Counted from the first letter of the stretch, positions 42,639 through 51,747 are shown. The stretch: DNA of 64,000 bases from Lysinibacillus sp. OF-1 (GCF_028356935.1 NZ_CP102798.1:1984001-2048000), one strand, 5' to 3'. The notes: generated by a model from the sequence alone, not told the origin. Program-made: numbers and translations.

Positions 42639-42842
42639 CTATGAAACTTTTTCTTTTTTGGGTTTCACAAAGAAAGAAATGAACATGACAAAAAAGCCCA
42701 TAGAAATGTATATTAGTGCAACAAATTTATTTGGAATAACTGAATCATATTCAAAGAAACCAGATAATCTTCCCACTCCGCTTATAAGCAAAGTAATGCC
42801 AAAAATAAATATGATCCATCCAAGTGTAGACATTGTTTTCAT
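42639..42842 (-). CDS. Tandem-duplicated membrane mini-protein, copy 2
   Basis: A 67-residue paralogue of 42308-42505 from ATG42842 (AGGAGTTG upstream; the longer frame is not needed). Helices GWIIFIFGITLLISGVGRL and VALIYISMGFFVMFISFFV; tail KPKKEKVS. The duplication appears old, since third positions and several residues differ, yet the upstream 20 bases remain nearly the same. Confidence 0.65.
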   Translation of the reverse strand: MKTMSTLGWIIFIFGITLLISGVGRLSGFFEYDSVIPNKFVALIYISMGFFVMFISFFVKPKKEKVS

Positions 42843-43012
42843 TGCATAACAACTCCTGATATATAGGTAATTACCTATATAAGGACAATATAATTGGGTA
42901 ATATATGAAAATATGGAATGATGCATTTACTGCACAATCTGAGGATTACAGTAAATAAAAAGGAATTAATAGGACAATTAATTGTTAGGAAATTTGAAAG
43001 AAGGTTATAAGC

Positions 43013-43240
43013 ATGAGAGATAGAAGTTCGGTTGTAATAATTGAAAATAAAATGGTTGCACTTATTAGAAGGGAAAGAGATGGTACCGTTTATTATGTTT
43101 TTCCAGGCGGTGGAATGGAGAATAATGAAAAACCTGAAGATACTGCAAGGAGAGAAGCATTAGAAGAATTAGGCGTAATCGTTAGGGTCAAGAATTCTTT
43201 ACTGAACACTTTAAGGCGATTATGCAAAAAAGAGATTTAA
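43013..43240 (+). pseudogene. Truncated Nudix hydrolase gene
   Basis: ATG43013 has AAGGTT upstream. The frame has a complete Nudix box G-x5-E-x7-R-E-x2-E-E-x-G (GGGMENNEKPEDTARREALE, then ELGV) at about residues 33-56. It breaks off after 75 residues with an unrelated tail (LLNTLRRLCKKEI); normal single-domain enzymes have 130-160 residues. The C-terminal half of the fold is missing. Confidence 0.7.
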
Positions 43241-43245
43241 AATCA

Positions 43246-43275
43246 AAAAAAGAGCTGTCCAAAAGAACAGCTAAT
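43246..43275 (-). terminator. Terminator of the 57-aa gene
   Basis: Minus-strand AGCTGTTC / GGACAGCT stem followed by CTTTTTTTG. Confidence 0.8.
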
Positions 43276-43448
43276 TATTTGGCAGCTTTAAAAAGAGTTT
43301 TTCCCTTATTGTAGAAAAATCTTTCCCACTTAGCTAACAACCCATTGCCATTCTCGCCATTTTCTATTGCTAACGAATGATTTTTATGGAAATCTTTTAC
43401 TCGTTTATGATGTTCTTTTTGCCATGGGTGCAAAGGTTGATGTTTCAT
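43275..43448 (-). CDS. Small basic protein (57 aa)
   Basis: The frame from ATG43448 (AAGGAGG 6 nt upstream) to TAA 43275 encodes MKHQPLHPWQKEHHKRVKDF followed by HKNHSLAIENGENGNGLLAK and a Lys/aromatic end (WERFFYNKGKTLFKAAK). Ribosome site and terminator are both excellent. It is unrelated to known families as far as I can tell. Confidence 0.65.
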   Translation of the reverse strand: MKHQPLHPWQKEHHKRVKDFHKNHSLAIENGENGNGLLAKWERFFYNKGKTLFKAAK

Positions 43449-43559
43449 TTTTTAGCCTCCTTTTCGTTACTTAAGTATATGATGGAGTCAGATAAATTAA
43501 CAGTAAGCTAGATCATCTAATTAAACAGAAAAAATTAGTTTAATAAGGGGATGGAAATG

Positions 43560-43934
43560 ATGGAATTTGAAGAATTATATACTATAGCAAAAGGTGCTTT
43601 AAATCCAAAACAAATTTCAAAAAATCTTATGCAGGTTCTGTTGCTGCTGCCATTTTATGCGAAAATGGTAAGGTATAAAGGGGTGTGTTTCGATATGCCT
43701 TGCTCTATGGGATTTTGTGCAGAACACGAAGCGATAGCAGCGATGATTACGGATGGTGAATGTAAAATAAAAGGAATCATTGCAGTTTACAAGGATGGAA
43801 CAATCATACCATCGTGCGGAAGATGTAGAGAGTTTATTTGTCAAATTCATGATGATGACTATCAATGCGAAGTAATGATAGGAGAGAATAAGATCTTGAC
43901 GATAGGTGATTTACTTCCTATTCGTTGGGCATGA
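43560..43934 (+). CDS. Cytidine deaminase-like protein with scrambled segment
   Basis: A 124-residue frame (ATG43560; ATG43557 and 43551 also in frame). It keeps MEFEELYTIAKGALNPKQIS, the zinc motif C-A-E (SMGFCAEHEAIAAM) and a Cys pair (SCGRC). Residues about 26-42 read LMQVLLLLPFYAKMVR, but the +1 frame of the same DNA reads SYAGSVAAAILCENGKV, the expected deaminase helix. So two indels whose sum is a multiple of three have replaced 17 residues without ending the frame. P and S are also swapped next to the Cys pair. Probably inactive. Confidence 0.65.
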   Translation: MEFEELYTIAKGALNPKQISKNLMQVLLLLPFYAKMVRYKGVCFDMPCSMGFCAEHEAIAAMITDGECKIKGIIAVYKDGTIIPSCGRCREFICQIHDDDYQCEVMIGENKILTIGDLLPIRWA

Positions 43935-44046
43935 GGATGTTGATACAAAGGAAGGCATTGCAAAGAGCTGAAAGTGTGAATGGATTAGAAAAACTACCTT
44001 TATATTGAATATGCCGATTTTCAATATAAAGGTAGGATAAAAACAT

Positions 44047-45232
44047 TTAATATTTTACTTTAGTCATAAAAGGAGTTTCAGTCCTACTATTCATTTTTTT
44101 GAATAGCAAGATAGCAAGGAATAAAGCCATGCTTACAATGCCAAAACCTACCGAATTCAAGTTTAGGACAGAGGTATGGCCGATGACAAATCCACCTAAT
44201 GCAGACCCTAGCGCAAAACCGAATTGGATAAAGGAGGTATTTATGCTTAGGGCTATGTCTGGATTTCGAGGTACTAGCGTGACAAGAAGGAGCTGCTGGG
44301 CTGGGGAAATACTCCATGTTGCTACCATAAAAATCATTAAAACTAAGATCAATACAAAGAGATTGATACCAGCTAATGCAAATAAGAGGAGCGTTGTTGC
44401 TTGTAGCAGCAAGCCAAAATAAATGGTGAAATGCGAACCCTTTGCATCAGCCAATTGCCCACCCATTCTTGATCCAAGGAAGCTACAGATTCCAGCCAGA
44501 AATAGAATGCCGCTAATTTCGGTTATAGAAAGAGTGGATGTGGCTTGCAAGAAAGGCGTTATATAAGTAAATAGGGTAGCGTAGCCACCTACATAAAATA
44601 AAGTAATAGCCAGTGCAGTTAGAATTTTTGAATCTTTTAAAATGGAAAGCTGCGACCGGAGGGTAACGGCTTCTTCTTCCTTGATTACTGGAACTTTTTT
44701 ATAGAGGATAAGCAATGGAAGAATGGTTAATAAACCGATCAACATAAATAAAACTCTCCATCCAAACATTTCGCTAAAAAAATGTGCCAATTGGAACACC
44801 CAGCACAAGCGAACTGCTTAGGCCCATCAAAATTATGCCGATAGCACGGCCTCTTCGTTCTTTTTCAACTAGTCGAGTAGCTACTGCCATGGCTACCACT
44901 GTAGCGATTCCTCCGCTAACTCCTTGAATAATTCGTATCCATAGTGCGAATTCAAACGTAGAGCTTATAAACATTAGCCCGTTGCTAACAATAAACACAC
45001 TAACGGTAGCCATAAGCAACTTTTTGCGATCCATATTTATGGTGAGCGCAATGAGAATTGGAGCGAAAATGGCTGCGGCTAGGGCAAATAATGTCACTAA
45101 TAACCCAGCTTCTGAAATTGTTACTCCAAAGTCTACTGCAATCATTTCAATAACGCCTGTAATAATGTACTCAACGGTTCCGATTAGAAAAACAACAAGC
45201 GATAGAACATAGATAATTAGATTATTTTTCAA
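44047..45232 (-). pseudogene. MFS drug-efflux transporter split by a homopolymer frameshift
   Basis: The first part (45232-44774) gives six helices with the MFS motif (LVEKERRGRAIGIILMG) and ends VPIGTFF at TAG. The second (44808-44047) continues FFSEMFGWRVLFMLIGLLTI through the last six helices. Removing one T from a run of seven (A7 at 44776-44782 on the plus strand) joins them into a normal 12-helix antiporter of about 394 residues. The MerR gene lies 21 bp upstream in the same direction, so it is probably the regulator. Confidence 0.8.
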
Positions 45233-45253
45233 CTCAATTCACTCTTCTTTCAG

Positions 45254-46072
45254 CTATCTATTTGTAATAGGTATTTGTATTTCCATTAATTGGACGTTTT
45301 GTGTTGTAGATAATGGTAAATATATTTCTCTACCTGGTTCGTTTTCCTTGATCTGATAGTTATTTTTCACAATCCAGTTAGCTAAATCAACACAGGCCGT
45401 ACAGGCAAAGTTAGAATCCGAACGAAAGGTCATTGTGGCCATCATCGGCTCTGGAGGAAGCGTCCGTAGTTGAAATGTATCAGGGAATGATGGAAGCTCC
45501 TTGGTTAAAAAATAACCGACTTCAAATTCAAACTCATCTTCTTTTTCCTCTATTTCTTTCCATAAAACGACCTGGGGACTTTGAGCCAAATGGCGCATTT
45601 CCTTTTTTAATAATTGATTAAATGTACGAAACAGGTCTGGAATATCTTCTTCTCTCCCACGTGCTTTCAATGAAAGGAACTGCTGAACACCTTCTGCCTT
45701 GATTCGGATTTCTTGATCTGATTCCACTTGTCCCTCTCGTTCTAAAAGCTGCATACGCTCTTCAATCCGTGCGAGCTTGGCTTGTTCCGTATCGATAACC
45801 AGTTGGATTTCACTTTTTTTCAGCTTAAACATCCCTTGAATATCCTTCAACGAAATATCTTCGTGGAGCAAACGTATAATCTGTGGCAAGGTGAACCCCA
45901 ATTCCTTATAGAGAAAGATTCGATTGAGCTCAAGTAACTGGTCTGCTGAATAGTATCGGTAGCCAGTGTCATCGTCCACCTTTCTCGGCTTTAAAAGGCC
46001 AATCTGATCATAATAGCGCAATGTTTTTAAGGATACTTTGCTTAGCCTAGAAAATTCACTGATTTTAAACAC
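45254..46072 (-). CDS. MerR-family regulator with GyrI-like effector domain
   Basis: A 272-residue protein: N-terminal MerR winged HTH (MFKISEFSRLSKVSLKTLRY, YDQIGLLKPRKVDDDTGYRY), coiled-coil dimer helix (LKKSEIQLVIDTEQAKLARI) and C-terminal effector domain (FEFEVGYFLTKELPSFPDTF, PEPMMATMTFRS, MEIQIPITN). This BmrR-like layout binds hydrophobic cations and activates the adjacent efflux gene. The downstream MFS gene is in the same operon. Confidence 0.9.
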   Translation of the reverse strand: MFKISEFSRLSKVSLKTLRYYDQIGLLKPRKVDDDTGYRYYSADQLLELNRIFLYKELGFTLPQIIRLLHEDISLKDIQGMFKLKKSEIQLVIDTEQAKLARIEERMQLLEREGQVESDQEIRIKAEGVQQFLSLKARGREEDIPDLFRTFNQLLKKEMRHLAQSPQVVLWKEIEEKEDEFEFEVGYFLTKELPSFPDTFQLRTLPPEPMMATMTFRSDSNFACTACVDLANWIVKNNYQIKENEPGREIYLPLSTTQNVQLMEIQIPITNR

Positions 46073-46518
46073 AATATCATCTCCAATCTAATAACTTAAT
46101 GTAAGTATACAGTTTCCTGTGCAGGGGAAAGTCAAGTGTGCAAAAGGAATTTTTTAAACAACTTTAAGGAGCCTTACTTCAATAAAATGTAGTAAGGCTC
46201 TGTCCCTGTAAGCCGATTTTGCGAAAAGTCCAGTTTTCCTAAAGAACCTTCAACCCTTAGTAGCACATTCGCATCATTTTGAATCAATGTAAATCAATCA
46301 AACTACATTTTAAAAATCTTAAGTAATAGTGATTTCACAAGGAGACCATAATTTTTAACATAGGCTATCAAACGATGGTTTGGGGGGCTATATTTCATTC
46401 AAATAACGAAGCAAACTACTTTAGCGAAGAAAAATATTTAATACAAATTGACTGAACATGATATGATAAAATGGTTATTAATTCCATTGAGTGATTTTAA
46501 TTTATATGGAGGGTATTT
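46073..46518. other. Intergenic region with a hairpin
   Basis: Contains the MerR promoter region (probably 46085-46125), a 10-bp hairpin at 46169-46200 (GAGCCTTACT / AGTAAGGCTC), and otherwise AT-rich DNA without recognisable genes. Confidence 0.35.
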
Positions 46519-46974
46519 ATGCATGATTTTTATTTAATAAAAAAGACTGAAACACAAGATGAAGAGTTTTTTGAATATTTTTGGAGAGACATAGAGCAAT
46601 ACAAAGATTTAATTGTTGCATACATTGGACTTGAAGACAACATCGTTGATTATATTTTTGATTCGCTTACATGGATTCCATGCAGGAACCCAAGCTTGCC
46701 TGGAATGCCTCAACACATAGGCTTTAATAACATTGGTGTCACCCTATTTGATGAACATTCGGCAACTTCCCTTATTTCGATTTTCACTGCTTGGTGTGAT
46801 TTATTAAAAAATGGTCCAGAAGAAATCCTCAAAATGATTTATTACCATGATTACTCTGAGGATGAATTACTGCGTTTCGATAGAGACTATGCGATAGCCA
46901 AATTTGAAAAAATGAGTTCAATATCTAAACAACTGTCTGAGGGCAATTATTATATCTATCACATGGGGATATGA
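46519..46974 (+). CDS. Hypothetical acidic protein, immunity-protein-like
   Basis: A 151-residue soluble acidic protein, ATG46519 after GGAGGG. The sequence is rich in Asp/Glu and aromatics (KTETQDEEFFEYFWRDIEQY, then HDYSEDELLRFDRDYAIAKF). Size, acidity and its position among other small orphan proteins resemble toxin-immunity proteins, but no motif proves this and no toxin gene is visible. Confidence 0.5.
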   Translation: MHDFYLIKKTETQDEEFFEYFWRDIEQYKDLIVAYIGLEDNIVDYIFDSLTWIPCRNPSLPGMPQHIGFNNIGVTLFDEHSATSLISIFTAWCDLLKNGPEEILKMIYYHDYSEDELLRFDRDYAIAKFEKMSSISKQLSEGNYYIYHMGI

Positions 46975-47090
46975 AAATCAAAAACTAATTTTTCTTTGAG
47001 CAGAAAGCGATGAGCGTTTATCCTGATTAACAATCATAAAGCAATAATCGTACCACACGGCTTTGGGGATTTCGGAAGGTGATGCTGTTA

Positions 47091-47354
47091 ATGGAAAACA
47101 AAGAAATAATACTTAAAATCTTAAATGAACTCAAAAATGGCAATATACCTGTTCATACAGATTACAATTTTAATATAGACATGTGGGCAGATCTTATTGA
47201 GTATATGCATGATAGAGCATATATTGCTGATGTTACAATTTATTGGTTTGACGATGATGATACATATAACGATGAAAGAGTTTACTCTGTCGATCTATCT
47301 AAAGTCATAATGACAACTTTTGGAGAAAGATTTTTAACAGAAGAAATGAATTAA
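47091..47354 (+). CDS. Small acidic hypothetical protein
   Basis: An 87-residue protein; ATG47091 lies 9 nt after GGAAGGTG. Asp/Glu/Tyr-rich (FNIDMWADLIEYMHDRAYIA, then IYWFDDDDTYNDERVYSVDL). Unknown function; immunity-like in style. Confidence 0.5.
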   Translation: MENKEIILKILNELKNGNIPVHTDYNFNIDMWADLIEYMHDRAYIADVTIYWFDDDDTYNDERVYSVDLSKVIMTTFGERFLTEEMN

Positions 47355-47486
47355 TTATGTCATATCCTTTTATATACAGCTTTGGTTAGTAAATCAAAAT
47401 GAAGAGACTAATGGTTTAAAGCTATTACAGTAACAAGTCCGCAGATGATATACTGGTATTCGTCGTATAAGATAGGGAGTAAAACT

Positions 47487-47996
47487 ATGAATGAATTTAA
47501 TAAAGCGTTAACATATGTAAATGAATTACTTTATGAACCTCATCATTTGACTATAAAAAACATCCAAGAGGAAACTCAAAATGCTTATTACGGGGCTGGG
47601 ATTTTTCAGTTGGATTCGAAATCTGTTAGATTTAGAGTCGCAAAAATAACGCCTACCAAGGTAGGACAGTTTGTTTCCTTTTGGGAAAAGGATGCTGCTA
47701 ATAAAAACCAAGCATTTTCATATGAGAACGCCACTGATTTACTGGTAATAAACACTTTTCATACTAATGGTGATTTTGGCCAATTTGTATTTCCAAAAGA
47801 AGTTCTTTTACAACAAAACATCCTTAAAACGGCTAATACAAAGGGGAAAATGGCTATTAGAGTTTACCCAAGTTGGGATACGCCCACCAGCAAACAGGCA
47901 ATCGCAACTAAAAAGTGGCAATCACCGTATTTTGTTAAAGTGGACGCTACTACTCGTTTATCAATCCATGAGCTATTAAAATTATACGCCCTCTAA
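47487..47996 (+). CDS. mepB: MepB family protein
   Basis: A 169-residue protein from ATG47487. It has the MepB blocks AYYGAGIFQLDSKSVRFRVA, KITPTKVGQFVSFWEKD, LVINTFHTNGDFGQFVFPKE, LLQQNIL and the C-terminal AIRVYPSWDTPTSKQA. In Staphylococcus aureus mepB lies in the mepRAB multidrug operon; the biochemical function is unknown. No mepR or mepA is adjacent here. Confidence 0.82.
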   Translation: MNEFNKALTYVNELLYEPHHLTIKNIQEETQNAYYGAGIFQLDSKSVRFRVAKITPTKVGQFVSFWEKDAANKNQAFSYENATDLLVINTFHTNGDFGQFVFPKEVLLQQNILKTANTKGKMAIRVYPSWDTPTSKQAIATKKWQSPYFVKVDATTRLSIHELLKLYAL

Positions 47997-48152
47997 AATT
48001 AGATATTTTTAACTGTGTCATTCATTTCGAGGGGAAATGTTGTCGCTTCTTCTATAATCAGACGTCATCCTGTAGCATGGATAAATGTAGGTGTAGGATC
48101 ATCGAATATTAAAAACTTATCAGCGCTCTACTTAGGAGGAATCTTACTGAAG

Positions 48153-48917
48153 ATGAATGAACAAAGCATAAAAAATAAAAAGGCGTGGGAATATCGAGCA
48201 TATGAATTTTGGCATAAAAGTAACGGCACTCCAAAGGATTTGGCTATTCATATATTAGAAAACCCTAGCGCATGTCTGAAAAAGCACAAACAATACTTTG
48301 AACATATTGAAGGAAAGAAGATTGCCAATATTTGCGGTTCAAATGGCAGAAAAGCAGTACCATTAGCATTATTAGGTGCTGAAGTAACCGTATTTGATAT
48401 TTCAACAGAAAACCAAAAATATGCCTTGGAATTAGCAGAGCATGCAAATACCTCTATTCATTATATTGTCACTGATATTGATGAAATTGACTTAACAAAG
48501 TATCGATGTCATTTTGATATGATCTATTTGGAAGGTGGCATATTGCACTATTTTAATGATATTGATAAATTTATGTTGATTCTGTTTTCTTTACTAAAAG
48601 ATGGTGGGGAAATGATTCTCAGTGATTTTCATCCTTTAAGAAGATGTATAGTTAAAGGGCCTAACGCTGAATGCCAATATCAAATCCAACAAGGTTATTT
48701 TGACCAAGAATTACAAAATGGAGACGTAGCGTATAAGCATTTCTTTGATGAGCATGAACAACAGGACTTTCCTGATGTATCTATACGATTTTATACACTT
48801 AGTGAGATAATAAATGCTGTCATCACATCGGGTTTCAAATTAAAGAAATTTGATGAGCATCGTGGTTGGAAAAATGAAAATATCCCATGGGAATTTACGA
48901 TTTTAGCTTTTAAATAA
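48153..48917 (+). CDS. Class I SAM-dependent methyltransferase
   Basis: A 254-residue enzyme. ATG48153 lies 12 nt after GGAGGA; the upstream part of the frame is not protein-like. It has a variant motif I (KIANICGSNGRKAVPLALLG) and EVTVFDISTENQKYALELAE, with a post-I FDMIYLEGGILHYF and LLKDGGEMILSDFHP, like Methyltransf_25/YcgJ-type proteins. The substrate is unknown. Confidence 0.8.
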   Translation: MNEQSIKNKKAWEYRAYEFWHKSNGTPKDLAIHILENPSACLKKHKQYFEHIEGKKIANICGSNGRKAVPLALLGAEVTVFDISTENQKYALELAEHANTSIHYIVTDIDEIDLTKYRCHFDMIYLEGGILHYFNDIDKFMLILFSLLKDGGEMILSDFHPLRRCIVKGPNAECQYQIQQGYFDQELQNGDVAYKHFFDEHEQQDFPDVSIRFYTLSEIINAVITSGFKLKKFDEHRGWKNENIPWEFTILAFK

Positions 48918-49009
48918 AGACAATCGAAGGAGAAGTAACCACGACAGCAGAAGGCTTAGCAGTCGGTTTCTTTCCGATTGGTCGCCTAATTAATAAGGAT
49001 AGCAGGTGA
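48917..49009 (+). pseudogene. Possible C-terminal gene fragment
   Basis: A 30-codon frame without a start reads KTIEGEVTTTAEGLAVGFFP, then IGRLINKDSR, and stops at TGA 49007. It looks like the tail of a soluble protein, but the parent is not identifiable. It lies between the methyltransferase and array 2. Confidence 0.25.
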
Positions 49010-49032
49010 ATTGAATGAATGAACACTTTAGA

Positions 49033-49340
49033 GGATGGCCCTCAAATAGCAGGAAAGAATTCTAAAAGTGCAGGATAGAACTAAAAAAATAGCGGATAAA
49101 ACGTTCAAAGTGGAGGATAGCCCTAAATAGAAGGATAGAATTCCGAAAGTGCAGGATAGAATTAAAAAAGTAGCGGATAGAACGCTCAAAGTGAGGATAG
49201 CCCTCAAATAGAAGGAAAGACTTCTAAAAGTGCAGGATAAAACTAAAAAAGTAACGGATAGAACGCTCAAAGTGGGGGATAGCCCCGCAAATTAGGCGGA
49301 TAGCCTGTAAAGGGAAGGAAAGAATGCTAAAAGACGATAA
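49033..49340. repeat. Array of GGATAGAA boxes phased at 21 bp (array 2)
   Basis: Fifteen GGATA/GGAAA boxes start at 49033, 49052, 49073, 49094, 49115, 49133, 49154, 49175, 49195, 49214, 49235, 49256, 49277, 49298 and 49317. Steps are mostly 21 bp, with 18-20-bp steps at regular places, giving a higher-order unit of about 81 bp (four boxes). The core GGATAGAA is the reverse complement of the TTCTATCC of array 1. Slots between boxes repeat in order (TTCCGAAAGTGCA, TTAAAAAAGTAGC, CGCTCAAAGTG, CCCTCAAATAG). Confidence 0.88.
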
Positions 49341-49367
49341 AATAGAAGCTTTACAAATTGCAAAAAT

Positions 49368-49407
49368 GAGCGCTATCCATAAAAAAGGATAAGCGCTTTA
49401 TTTTTTT
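49368..49407. terminator. Bidirectional terminator after array 2
   Basis: GAGCGCTATCC / GGATAAGCGCTT stem with a loop of A, followed by TATTTTTTT. It ends the convergent pentapeptide gene as well. Confidence 0.8.
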
Positions 49408-49429
49408 CTTAAACTTTTAAGCCCTCAAA

Positions 49430-50077
49430 CTAGTATTTAACCTTCAATCCTAGTAATGAAGCAAAGCCAATCGCTTGTTCAGAAGATACTTCACAGCCAT
49501 TTAAACTTTCAGGAGTTACTTGCAGTCTTTTAAATTTACATGTACTGATGTCTATCCCTTTTAAGGAAGTTTGAGAAAAATCAACATCATTTAAATCACT
49601 TTCATGAAACGCTACTTTATTTAGTAAACAATCATAATAATTTGCACCCTGTAGGGAGGTGTTATCAAATAATACTTGTTTGAAACGCACTTCAGGGAAA
49701 TTGCATAAGTTTGCAATACAATTTTCAAATGAAACATTGCCAAGATTAGCTTCAGTAAAATTCAACCCTAATAATTTACAGTTTTTAAAAGCCACTCTAT
49801 GAATGATGCCTTCACTTAAGTTTGAGTTAGACAAATCACAGTTTTCAAAAATGACATCCGTTAGATCAATTTTTTTAAAGGTACAATTGATGAATGTGAC
49901 ATTTTTAAACATAACTTTAGATACAATGAATCGTTCAACTTCTTCGTGATCAATGACCGTATCAGCAATCATGCCATTTGTTAAATACGGTTCTTCATCA
50001 TAAAAAATATCCTGAAAATTTGTCTTTTTGAGATTAGTAGGTATTTTTGGTGATGTAATTTGGAAATGGAATGACAT
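49430..50077 (-). CDS. Pentapeptide-repeat protein, Qnr-like size
   Basis: A 215-residue right-handed quadrilateral beta-helix with A(D/N)LXX-type repeats (FENCDLSNSNLSEG, FTEANLGNVSFENC, FHESDLNDVDFSQTSLKGID). The length is that of Qnr proteins and it ends with a hydrophobic helix (EQAIGFASLLGLKVKY) like the Qnr dimerisation tail. Qnr proteins mimic DNA and protect gyrase from quinolones. Whether this one does so is inference. ATG50077 has AAGGGTG upstream. Confidence 0.75.
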   Translation of the reverse strand: MSFHFQITSPKIPTNLKKTNFQDIFYDEEPYLTNGMIADTVIDHEEVERFIVSKVMFKNVTFINCTFKKIDLTDVIFENCDLSNSNLSEGIIHRVAFKNCKLLGLNFTEANLGNVSFENCIANLCNFPEVRFKQVLFDNTSLQGANYYDCLLNKVAFHESDLNDVDFSQTSLKGIDISTCKFKRLQVTPESLNGCEVSSEQAIGFASLLGLKVKY

Positions 50078-50154
50078 ATCAGCACACCCTTCAAATGTAA
50101 AATAAAAAGATTTTCCTATTTAGTATAAATGTAAATCTAAAATAAAAACACCGT

Positions 50155-51090
50155 CTATACAACGGAGCTTTTTGTCACCAACTTACTAAAAACAGAAGCT
50201 AGCACCTGTTGAAAGAGCATACCGAACACAACAGGCATAGCGACTTTACCTGGAAAGTATGTTGTGGCAACAATGACCCCGACAGCTATATTTCTCATAC
50301 CGCCCGTAAAGACAAAGGTCGCCATTTGAGGAGCGTCTTTTAAAAGCGTCCGACCAATTAGATAAGCAAAAGCATAGCCTGACACAGCAAGCAAGAACAC
50401 TAAAAGTATGACGAAAAATAGTTGTAAGTTTATATTTTTTAAATAGGGTGAGATGGCACTACTGTTAATCATGATGACCGCAAATAAACATAGCTTTGAA
50501 AAAGGAGCCAGCTTCTTGCCATACTTTTTAGGTATTTCGCCCTTGGAAAGCTCATTCACCAATATGCCTAAAATCGTAGGTAACACAATCATCAGCAATA
50601 AATTCACAATCAGTGACGCTACATCCAATTCAATTTTTTCACCCGACACGATATAGAGTATGAAGGGAAGAATGAATGGAGCGAGTAACGTATCAATTAA
50701 AATAATCGATAAGCCTAACGGTAAATTGCCTCTACAAATATTAATCCAAATCACACTGGTTACACCTGTTGGGAGGGCGACAGCTAAGACAAAGCCAACC
50801 GTCAACAAATGGTCATCGAAAATAACGGTGGATAAAAAATAAGCCCATAAAGGCATCAAGAGATGAAGAAAAATGATGGAGAATAAAATGAGTGCAGGAT
50901 GCTTGGTAAAAATCTTTACATCTTTAAATTTCATGGATAAGCTTCCTGAGAATGTCATGAATGCAAATAGCCATGACACAAGGAATAATAAATGATGTCC
51001 AACACTTTCTAAGAACACACCTACAATTAAACTTAATGGTGTCAGGAGCGCTATGTATTTTTGGAGAAATCTATTTAATTTTTCTAACAT
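50155..51090 (-). CDS. Bile acid:sodium symporter-family transporter
   Basis: A 311-residue protein with about ten transmembrane helices of the BASS/SBF family (like YocS): FAFMTFSGSLSMKFKDVKIF, VALPTGVTSVIWINICRGNL, MATFVFTGGMRNIAVGVIVA (the GGxRNxAxG motif of the sodium site). It probably imports an organic anion with sodium; the natural substrate is unknown. Confidence 0.85.
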   Translation of the reverse strand: MLEKLNRFLQKYIALLTPLSLIVGVFLESVGHHLLFLVSWLFAFMTFSGSLSMKFKDVKIFTKHPALILFSIIFLHLLMPLWAYFLSTVIFDDHLLTVGFVLAVALPTGVTSVIWINICRGNLPLGLSIILIDTLLAPFILPFILYIVSGEKIELDVASLIVNLLLMIVLPTILGILVNELSKGEIPKKYGKKLAPFSKLCLFAVIMINSSAISPYLKNINLQLFFVILLVFLLAVSGYAFAYLIGRTLLKDAPQMATFVFTGGMRNIAVGVIVATTYFPGKVAMPVVFGMLFQQVLASVFSKLVTKSSVV

Positions 51091-51571
51091 ACAAAGACCT
51101 TCTTTTTTTTATCTGATTTTATCACATTATTATAATAGTAATCATGGAATAGTAGGAGTATTTGTAGCAAAAAAGCAGAAGGTTCACTTCTGCTTGATGA
51201 AGGTTTACTTGAAGGGGGATAAGACCTGCTAAGTATTTTCATGTTTTTATCCGTTTCTTTAGTAAATGGAATCCATACAATGTCTACGCTAAATAAAATA
51301 TTACCTGTCCATCTTATCCATAGATAGTAGGGATGCTCTTTTAAAAAAGACAATGATCATCATCCCAATACCAATCATCCATTTTAAATAAATGGATAAA
51401 GAAAACAAGTGTGACGGATGTGAAAAAATGAATAGTAAGAGTGATCCCACTCATGAAGTATTGGTTAGCCATCATGGTGGAGAGACTGCTTGCTGGAAGT
51501 GTTCCTAAATAGAAATAAACTTTAGTTTCCTTAAAATCTCGTAATTGTGTAATATATGTAAATAATAACAT
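51084..51571 (-). pseudogene. Possible frameshifted membrane protein
   Basis: Two overlapping minus-strand frames (51571-51341 and 51353-51084) join into a protein-like sequence: MLLFTYITQLRDFKETKVYF, a membrane helix (SGITLTIHFFTSVTLVFFIH) and EHPYYLWIRWTGNILFSVDI. A one- or two-base indel near 51345 would separate them. There is no good ribosome site and no family match, so the call is tentative. Confidence 0.3.
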
Positions 51572-51747
51572 ATTGGCACTGGGAAATGGTGAAGAGTTTA
51601 CTGGCAAAAACAAGCAGAGAGGAACTTATCTATTAATAAAGATTGCTCAGTTGCTGCTATTTGATAGTAAACCAAAAGGAGTTGTGTTAAAGGTTTAATT
51701 TAAATCAACGTAGAGTTTCGTTGAATGAAAGAAATCGGGGTGGAGTT

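Noticed and set aside
49028..49270. An 80-codon minus-strand ORF across array 2 with a heptad-like peptide repeat
   Set aside because: It exists only because 21-bp units are a multiple of three and lack stops. There is no ribosome site, and the 18-20-bp steps would shift frame in longer copies.
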